Shown: one piece after another, positions 58,583 to 63,540 of the stretch
Layout: each line of letters opens with the position of its first letter
Numbering within the stretch: position 1 is the stretch's first letter
Source of the DNA: DATMRF01 sp035566435
GTDB lineage: Bacteria; Verrucomicrobiota; Verrucomicrobiia; Limisphaerales; UBA8199
Length of the DNA: 63,540 nucleotides
Reading direction: 5' to 3'
NCBI GenBank assembly: GCA_035566435.1
Contig: DATMRF010000119.1
Location: 1 to 63,540, forward strand
The notes under the pieces: generated by a model
What the model was told of the DNA's origin: nothing
Database searches by the model: none
Seen by the model: the letters and a program-made list of their open reading frames with translations, nothing else
Made by a program: the position numbers and the translations under genes

Positions 58583-60226
58583 TCAATCGTGGCCATCGCC
58601 CGCCGGGGTCCCCTGGAGCTGCGGACTGAGTTTAAAACGCGCGACGCTGGTTTGGAGGCCGCGGGCGGCGCCGTTAAGCTGCTCGATGGCGAGGTTGGAT
58701 TGGCGGAGCGACTCGGCAGTTTGCTGGGCGGCCTCGCTGAGCTGGGTCAAGGTTTCGCTGATCTGCTGGGCGCCGGTGGCCTGGGCGTGCATGCCCTCGT
58801 TGACGGTTTGGAAACGCGGCGTAAGGGTTTGGACCTGGTGGATGATTTGGGCGAGGTGGGTGCTCACCTGCCGCACTTCCTCGACTCCGCCGCGGACTTC
58901 TTCGGAGAACTTGTCCATGCCCATAACTCCGGCGGCGACGGCGGCTTGCATTTCCTTGACCATTTTTTCGATGTCATAAGTCGCGACGGCGGTTTGGTCG
59001 GCGAGGCGGCGGATCTCCATGGCCACGACAGCGAAGCCGAGGCCATATTCGCCGGCTTTTTCGGCTTCGATGGCGGCGTTAAGCGAGAGCAAGTTGGTTT
59101 GGTCGGCGACTTTAGTGATGGTGGTGACGACGGAGTTGATGTTGGTGGTCTTGTCGCTAAGGACGGCCAGTTTGGAGGTGATGGAGCCGGAGGCGGCGAT
59201 GATCTGGCGCATGGTTCCCTCCATACGCGCGATGGCGGTCTGGCCGCTGCCGGCGAGGTTGGCCGTCTGTTCGGCCACGTGGTTGACCTCGTTCATGGTT
59301 TTGACCAATTCCTTGGAGGTGGCGGAAATCTCCTTGGAGGTGGCGCCGATCTGGGCGGTGGTCGCGGCGATCTCGTGGGCCGTGCTTTGTTGCTCTTTGG
59401 CGGTCGCGGCGATCTGGGTTGCGGTGGTGTTGACCTGGATGCCGGAGCGCTGGACCTGCCCGACCAGGTCGCTCATGTCGTCGGCCAGCCGGTTCAATCC
59501 CTGGCCGACGACGCCGAATTCGTCCTGCTGATGCAGGGCCAAGCGCTGGGAGAAGTCGCCGTGGCGCATGCGTTCGAGGGTGGCGACCAGGCGGCTGAGC
59601 GGTTCGGCAATGGCCGAGGATTGGAGGCGGCCCACGAAGAAGCTCGCCAAGCCGATCAGGACAAGGCACACCGCGCCTACAATGGAGATCGTAAACGCCC
59701 GGTCGGATTCGGCGGTGTTGACGAGTTCGACCTGAGTTGCGAGGTCCCGGAACGCCTGGTCCCGCAGGCGGCTGACGACGGGATAATTGGCGTTGTAGTA
59801 GGTCAGCGCGTTGGCGATGTCGCTTTCGGCGATTGCCTGCACGCGGCTTTGAAACTCACCGAACGTCCCGGCGCTCGTGCCCAGGGCAAATTCGGCGAGG
59901 TGTTTGACCGAGGTGACCAGGTCGGGAAAGGAGGCAAAGTCTTTCTCAATGGAAACGAGGGTCTTTCGTAATTCCTCCTCGGCTTCGTCCCGTCGTTTTT
60001 TTTCCAATTGATTCCTGGGGTCGAGCGATAAGCCACGCAGGGTATCTCCCATGACCATCACATCGAATTTGATGCGGTCGCACCTGCCCATCAGGTCGGC
60101 GCGGCGGGTTTGGGCGTTGGAATAGGTGATGGCGACCCACAGGGCCAAGCCCACCCCCGCCAGCAGGAGGACGATCAGGAGCAGGAGCGCCGTGTTCAGG
60201 CGCTGCCAAATGGTTCTGGGCCTCAT
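58583..60226 (-). CDS. wspA: Methyl-accepting chemotaxis protein (WspA-like)
   Basis: A 547-residue receptor. TM1 (about 12-34) is followed by a periplasmic helical sensor domain (about 35-180) with no small-molecule pocket I recognise, TM2 (about 180-202), HAMP (about 203-260) and a long cytoplasmic coiled coil. The hairpin tip reads QTNLLSLNAAIEAEKAGEYGLGFAVVAMEIRRLA. EIRRLADQTAVATYDIEK and AAGVMGMDKFSEEVR are typical of WspA. Adaptation sites would be in the flanking helices. WspA in Pseudomonas responds to surface growth; the stimulus here is inferred to be similar. It is the first gene of the operon. Confidence 0.93.
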   Translation of the reverse strand: MRPRTIWQRLNTALLLLIVLLLAGVGLALWVAITYSNAQTRRADLMGRCDRIKFDVMVMGDTLRGLSLDPRNQLEKKRRDEAEEELRKTLVSIEKDFASFPDLVTSVKHLAEFALGTSAGTFGEFQSRVQAIAESDIANALTYYNANYPVVSRLRDQAFRDLATQVELVNTAESDRAFTISIVGAVCLVLIGLASFFVGRLQSSAIAEPLSRLVATLERMRHGDFSQRLALHQQDEFGVVGQGLNRLADDMSDLVGQVQRSGIQVNTTATQIAATAKEQQSTAHEIAATTAQIGATSKEISATSKELVKTMNEVNHVAEQTANLAGSGQTAIARMEGTMRQIIAASGSITSKLAVLSDKTTNINSVVTTITKVADQTNLLSLNAAIEAEKAGEYGLGFAVVAMEIRRLADQTAVATYDIEKMVKEMQAAVAAGVMGMDKFSEEVRGGVEEVRQVSTHLAQIIHQVQTLTPRFQTVNEGMHAQATGAQQISETLTQLSEAAQQTAESLRQSNLAIEQLNGAARGLQTSVARFKLSPQLQGTPAGDGHD

Positions 60227-60356
60227 CTGTAAATCTTTCGGATGCCGACAATCCGTTTGCGCACAAGAGCCATCATCCGGTTTTTAACGCCTCAATTAGT
60301 AGCCCTTTATGCCGCGGAAAACAAGAGCGTTCTTCGTCAAGCCACGGTCCGGGAAT

Positions 60357-60408
60357 CGTGGATTAATGGATTAATGGATTAATGGATTCATGGATTAGTG
60401 GATTGATG
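60357..60408. repeat. ATGGATTA tandem array
   Basis: Six imperfect units (GTGGATTA, ATGGATTA, ATGGATTA, ATGGATTC, ATGGATTA, GTGGATTG). It is related to the tract inside the membrane-TPR gene at 19.36-19.42 kb. Confidence 0.8.
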
Positions 60409-60606
60409 CGGAGTGCGTGGTGCGCGGAACATACCAGAAAGAGAATAGAGAATTGAAAATTGGTGGGCGGAGCGACACGGGTATCAGGTTGGTTTTTTGA
60501 GTTTGGCCATTTGCTGGAGGAGATAAAGGTTGCGCTTAAGGAGAGCGGAAAGCTCAGCGAGCGCAGTCTCTGCTGACGCAAGGGCTGTGGAAGCGGGAGC
60601 GGGGTG

Positions 60607-60774
60607 CTCCTACAGGACGCCCAGGTGTTGGCGGGCGCTAATTTATATAATCCCGCTTCCGGCACGTGGACGACCACCGCCCCGCCACCCGGCGGCTGGG
60701 GATTCGCAGCACTGCTGCCCGACGGCCTGGCCTGGGCGCTACGGCTCACTCGAGACGTGGCGAAAAGCAGGTGA
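60607..60774 (+). pseudogene. Possible Kelch-repeat protein remnant
   Basis: A 56-codon stretch ending at TGA encodes VLAGANLYNPASGTWTTT followed by FAALLPDG. ANLYNPASGTWT matches the end of a Kelch blade as found in secreted Verrucomicrobiota proteins. There is no start codon and no further blade in frame, so this looks like a decayed fragment. Confidence 0.45.
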
Positions 60775-61582
60775 GTCAGGAGCGGGTTAAAGATGAGTGA
60801 ACTGCTTATGTTGGCGGTTTTTTGTTGTTTAACTCGGATGAACTCGGATGGGCTCGTGGAATGATGGCGTGTTGGGACGTGAGTCACCGGTGAGTTGGTC
60901 AGGACTTGGCCTTGCCGGGGTGCGCTGCCGGAAAAGGAAATTCCACCTCAACCCCTCTCCCCAGAGAAGAGGGGAACCGGGGGCCTGAGTGTGTGGGTTA
61001 GGACACAATGGGGCACGGAGCAGTGGACCCACGGATGATTCATCGCCTGGCGGCTTCCGCCTTCGCCTGCTGCATCCGCGGACAAGCCGGCGATGGCCGG
61101 TTGGTTTTGGCGCGGTTCGTTCTGTGGTCGAGCCTCCTTTCAGTTTTACTTCATGGCGTAAAAAACAGCATAAGTCTTGCCAAAATCAAGTTGCGCGCAC
61201 CGAATTGGTGGGAAAATTTGGAATGGGCGGGAGGTAGCCGGCACGGGCGGGCAGGAGCTTTTGGTGAATCGGGTCACATCGAACGTGAGACCGAAAATGG
61301 ACCTGCTGGAAGAAAGCCGCGATGCTCCACGATCGACCAAAGGACCCCGAAACAAATGCAGCCCACAATTCCATACCCAATTCTCTTCAGTGCTGTTTGG
61401 CGCAGAGGTGTCATGTTTCGTCACTCCAACGGTGTAGAGCACCGACCCCGCGCCAAGGACGCTCAGCATGGAAACACAACGCACGTCAGGGTATTGTATT
61501 GAGATGGACTTGACCGGGGCCACGGGGCGCAGTAATGCTTAAAGCACGTATTCCCACTTAAGCTCGGAAGTAGAAATACATT

Positions 61583-63540
61583 ATGCGCTGCCCGGAGTGC
61601 CAGTCGGAGAATGAGGCTCGCGCCGGATTTTGCGACGCGTGCGGGGCGCGGATGGAGCAACTCTGTTTGAACTGCACCGCTGCTAACCCGCCAGGCAGCA
61701 AGTTCTGCAACGAGTGCGGACAGGCACTCGGTGCCCCGCGAACCGGCCCACGCGAGAGCGACCTGTCTTCGCCAACCATCACGAACTCCGCCGCTCCTCG
61801 CGAGGAACGGCGTTGGGCGACTCTGTTGTTTGCCGATTTATCGGGTTTCACAAGTTTGTCTGAGCAATTGGACCCTGAGGATGTAAAAGCGTTGGCGCAT
61901 CGCTGCACGCAGCGGCTGAGCGAGGAGGTCCGCCGTTTTGGGGGCACGGTGATTACCATCCATGGAGACCAAGTCGTAGCGGCGTTTGGCGCGCCAGTGA
62001 CGCATGAGGACGATGCCGAACGGGCGGTACGCGCGGCCTTGGCAATGCGTGATTGTCTGTTGCAAGACAACACTGGGCGGCCGATTAAGATCCACGCGGG
62101 CCTCAACACGGGCGAAGTAATGGCCGGAATGATGGGACCTCAAGAGCACCAGGATTATACGGTCATGGGAGACACGACCAATGTTGCTGCCCGGCTTATG
62201 AGCGCGGCGCCGGCGGGCAGCGTGTTAGTGGGCGAAGAGACATGGCGAGCGACGCGGGGAGTGATTGGCTATAAGGAACTGCCGCCGGTGTTGGCGAAAG
62301 GCAAACAGCAACCGGTGCCGGTCTGGGAAGCGCTAAAGGCGCTAGCGGGACCGAAGTCGCGTCCATTGGGCACCGCGCCTCTGTTTGGCCGCGAGGAAGA
62401 GCTCGGATTGCTCTCCGGGATCTGGCTGCTGGTCGTGCAGCAGACGCGGACACATTTGGTCACGGTGCTGGGTGATCCGGGTCTGGGAAAATCGCGGCTG
62501 GTGGCGGAGTTCGAGAAGCGATTCTGCACCGAAGCGCGCGTGCTGCATGGCCGCTGCTTGCCATATGGGGAAGCGGTGGGGTACTGGGCGCTAACGACCG
62601 CGCTCAAGGAGGCAGTGGGAATTACTCCCGAGTCTGACGCCACCGCCGCCCGCGCTCAATTGCAGCATTCGGTTTGTGATGTCCTCATGGCAGACGGCGA
62701 AGCGGACCCGACTGACCTGACCCGACATCTTGCGCTGCTGAGTGGTTTGGACACAGCGGAAGATCGCTCTGGCAACCCACCCGACCAGCGGGCACTCCAT
62801 GCCTCGGTGCGGCGCTTCTTCGAGGCCCTGGCTCGGCAGCGACCGCTCTGCTGGATGGTGGAGGACATTCAATGGGCTGACGATACGCTATTGGACTTGA
62901 TTGAGCTTGTCGCGAAACAGGCCAAGGAGGCGCCGCTGCTCGTCCTGACGCAAGCGCGCCCCAGCCTGCTCGAGAAGCGCCCAAAGTGGGGAACCGGAGT
63001 GGGAGCGTTTACGTCGCTCGCGCTGGAGACGCTCAGCACGCAAGCCGGGCACGAGTTGATCCTGTCCCTGTGCCGCGAACGCGGCCTGGCCGCGACCGTG
63101 GCCGACGAAGTAGGCCGGGGCGCTGGCGGCAACCCGCTTTTTGCTGAAGAGTTGGTGGCGACGATCGCCGAGCGCGGCCAGTCGGCCGGCGTGCCCTCTG
63201 CAATTAAGGCCCTCATCGCCGCGCGCCTGGATGCCCTGCCCGCCAGCGAAAGGCTCCTGCTCCAGCTCGCAGCCGTCTTTGGGAAAGCCTTCTGGCTTGG
63301 GGGTCTGAGTGCCCTCGGCGCGGAGCGAAACGTGACCGAGAATCTCGAAAGCTTGGAGAAGAAGGACTTCCTGCGTTCTCAATCCCGGTCGCATTTTCGA
63401 AATGAGCGTGAGTTTTCTTTCAAACATGATCTGATCCGTGATGTGGCCTACGAAACACTTCCGCGCGCTGAGCGCAAGATTCTGCACGGACAAGTGGCTG
63501 ATTGGATTCAACGAGCCGCCGGCGAGCATCTGGAGACCTA
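61583..63540 (+). CDS. Zinc-ribbon/class III nucleotidyl cyclase/AAA ATPase protein, 3'-truncated by window end
   Basis: An open frame of 652 complete codons running off the right edge. Two zinc ribbons lead (C3, C6, C17, C20 and C28, C31, C42, C45). A class III cyclase domain (about 75-250) follows: D85 in LLFADLSGFT and D129 in IHGDQVVAAFG are the metal-binding aspartates, and GLNTGEVMAGMMG and DTTNVAARL are conserved. From about 270 an AAA-type ATPase domain has FGREEEL, Walker A GDPGLGKSRL (about 296) and Walker B WMVEDIQWAD. This layout belongs to large adenylate/guanylate cyclase-ATPase regulators that usually end in TPRs. Whether it makes cAMP or cGMP cannot be read from sequence. Confidence 0.9.
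   Translation, partial: MRCPECQSENEARAGFCDACGARMEQLCLNCTAANPPGSKFCNECGQALGAPRTGPRESDLSSPTITNSAAPREERRWATLLFADLSGFTSLSEQLDPEDVKALAHRCTQRLSEEVRRFGGTVITIHGDQVVAAFGAPVTHEDDAERAVRAALAMRDCLLQDNTGRPIKIHAGLNTGEVMAGMMGPQEHQDYTVMGDTTNVAARLMSAAPAGSVLVGEETWRATRGVIGYKELPPVLAKGKQQPVPVWEALKALAGPKSRPLGTAPLFGREEELGLLSGIWLLVVQQTRTHLVTVLGDPGLGKSRLVAEFEKRFCTEARVLHGRCLPYGEAVGYWALTTALKEAVGITPESDATAARAQLQHSVCDVLMADGEADPTDLTRHLALLSGLDTAEDRSGNPPDQRALHASVRRFFEALARQRPLCWMVEDIQWADDTLLDLIELVAKQAKEAPLLVLTQARPSLLEKRPKWGTGVGAFTSLALETLSTQAGHELILSLCRERGLAATVADEVGRGAGGNPLFAEELVATIAERGQSAGVPSAIKALIAARLDALPASERLLLQLAAVFGKAFWLGGLSALGAERNVTENLESLEKKDFLRSQSRSHFRNEREFSFKHDLIRDVAYETLPRAERKILHGQVADWIQRAAGEHLET

Larger units (their letters stand above)
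60227..61582. other. Long gene-poor region upstream of the chemosensory operon
   Basis: About 1.36 kb. It holds the ATGGATTA array at 60.36 kb, a possible Kelch remnant at 60.6-60.8 kb and a CCCCTCTCCCCAGAG hairpin-like stretch near 60950. The remaining sequence shows no gene. Promoters for the chemosensory operon and for the cyclase gene must lie here. Confidence 0.5.

Noticed and set aside
58448..59971. 507-codon open frame on the plus strand opposite the chemoreceptor gene
   Set aside because: It is an antisense shadow: Gly/Asp-rich and repetitive, the usual reverse reading of MCP coiled coil in GC-rich DNA.

Overview
The window is GC-rich bacterial chromosome, densely coded on both strands. 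The gene content points to the Verrucomicrobiota, most likely a soil or groundwater Pedosphaera/Limisphaera-type lineage. The signs are tandem small prepilins with one shared N-terminal motif, an H-X9-DG prepilin, several YfhO-type membrane proteins, Tat-exported Gfo/Idh/MocA and serine hydrolase proteins, a sulfatase, an FGE-like protein, and many short repeats scattered between and inside genes. This assignment is inference from gene families, not from a marker gene.

Layout. 1-460: the tail of an IS5-like transposase abuts a 5'-truncated D-aminoacyl-tRNA deacylase gene (dtd). 460-15040: a PilC/GspF platform protein, two serine hydrolases, a GIY-YIG protein, cobalamin-dependent methionine synthase (metH), ApbE, a Gfo/Idh/MocA protein and an FG-GAP/FGE-like protein. 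Two arrays of GGTNACC phased at about one DNA turn lie in this part. 15340-40000: an envelope/polysaccharide region with three YfhO-type proteins, a membrane-TPR protein, four tandem prepilins each with its own leader and terminator, three GT2 transferases (one fused to a methyltransferase), an FkbM methyltransferase, a GT39-like protein with C-terminal repeats, and a divergent pair of paralogous multi-pass proteins. 40459-50100: tRNA-Thr(UGU), an acyltransferase, a sulfatase, pdxJ-acpS, comEC, an H-X9-DG prepilin and an LD-carboxypeptidase. 50167-60226: a seven-gene chemosensory operon on the minus strand. 61583-end: a zinc-ribbon/class III cyclase/AAA ATPase protein that runs out of the window.

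The most interesting locus is the chemosensory operon. Gene order, translational coupling and family features match the Wsp surface-sensing system (wspA-B-C-D-E-F). The output gene keeps a WspR-like receiver and linker, but where WspR has a GGDEF diguanylate cyclase this protein has a histidine kinase, two further receivers and an HPt domain. A pathway expected to end in cyclic-di-GMP therefore appears rewired into a multistep phosphorelay.

A second theme is repeat invasion of coding sequence. In-frame short repeats interrupt MetH, PdxJ, a membrane-TPR protein and two YfhO paralogues, and matching repeats lie between genes. PilC, the prepilins and ComEC could together serve type IV pili and DNA uptake, but no pilus ATPase or secretin is in the window.
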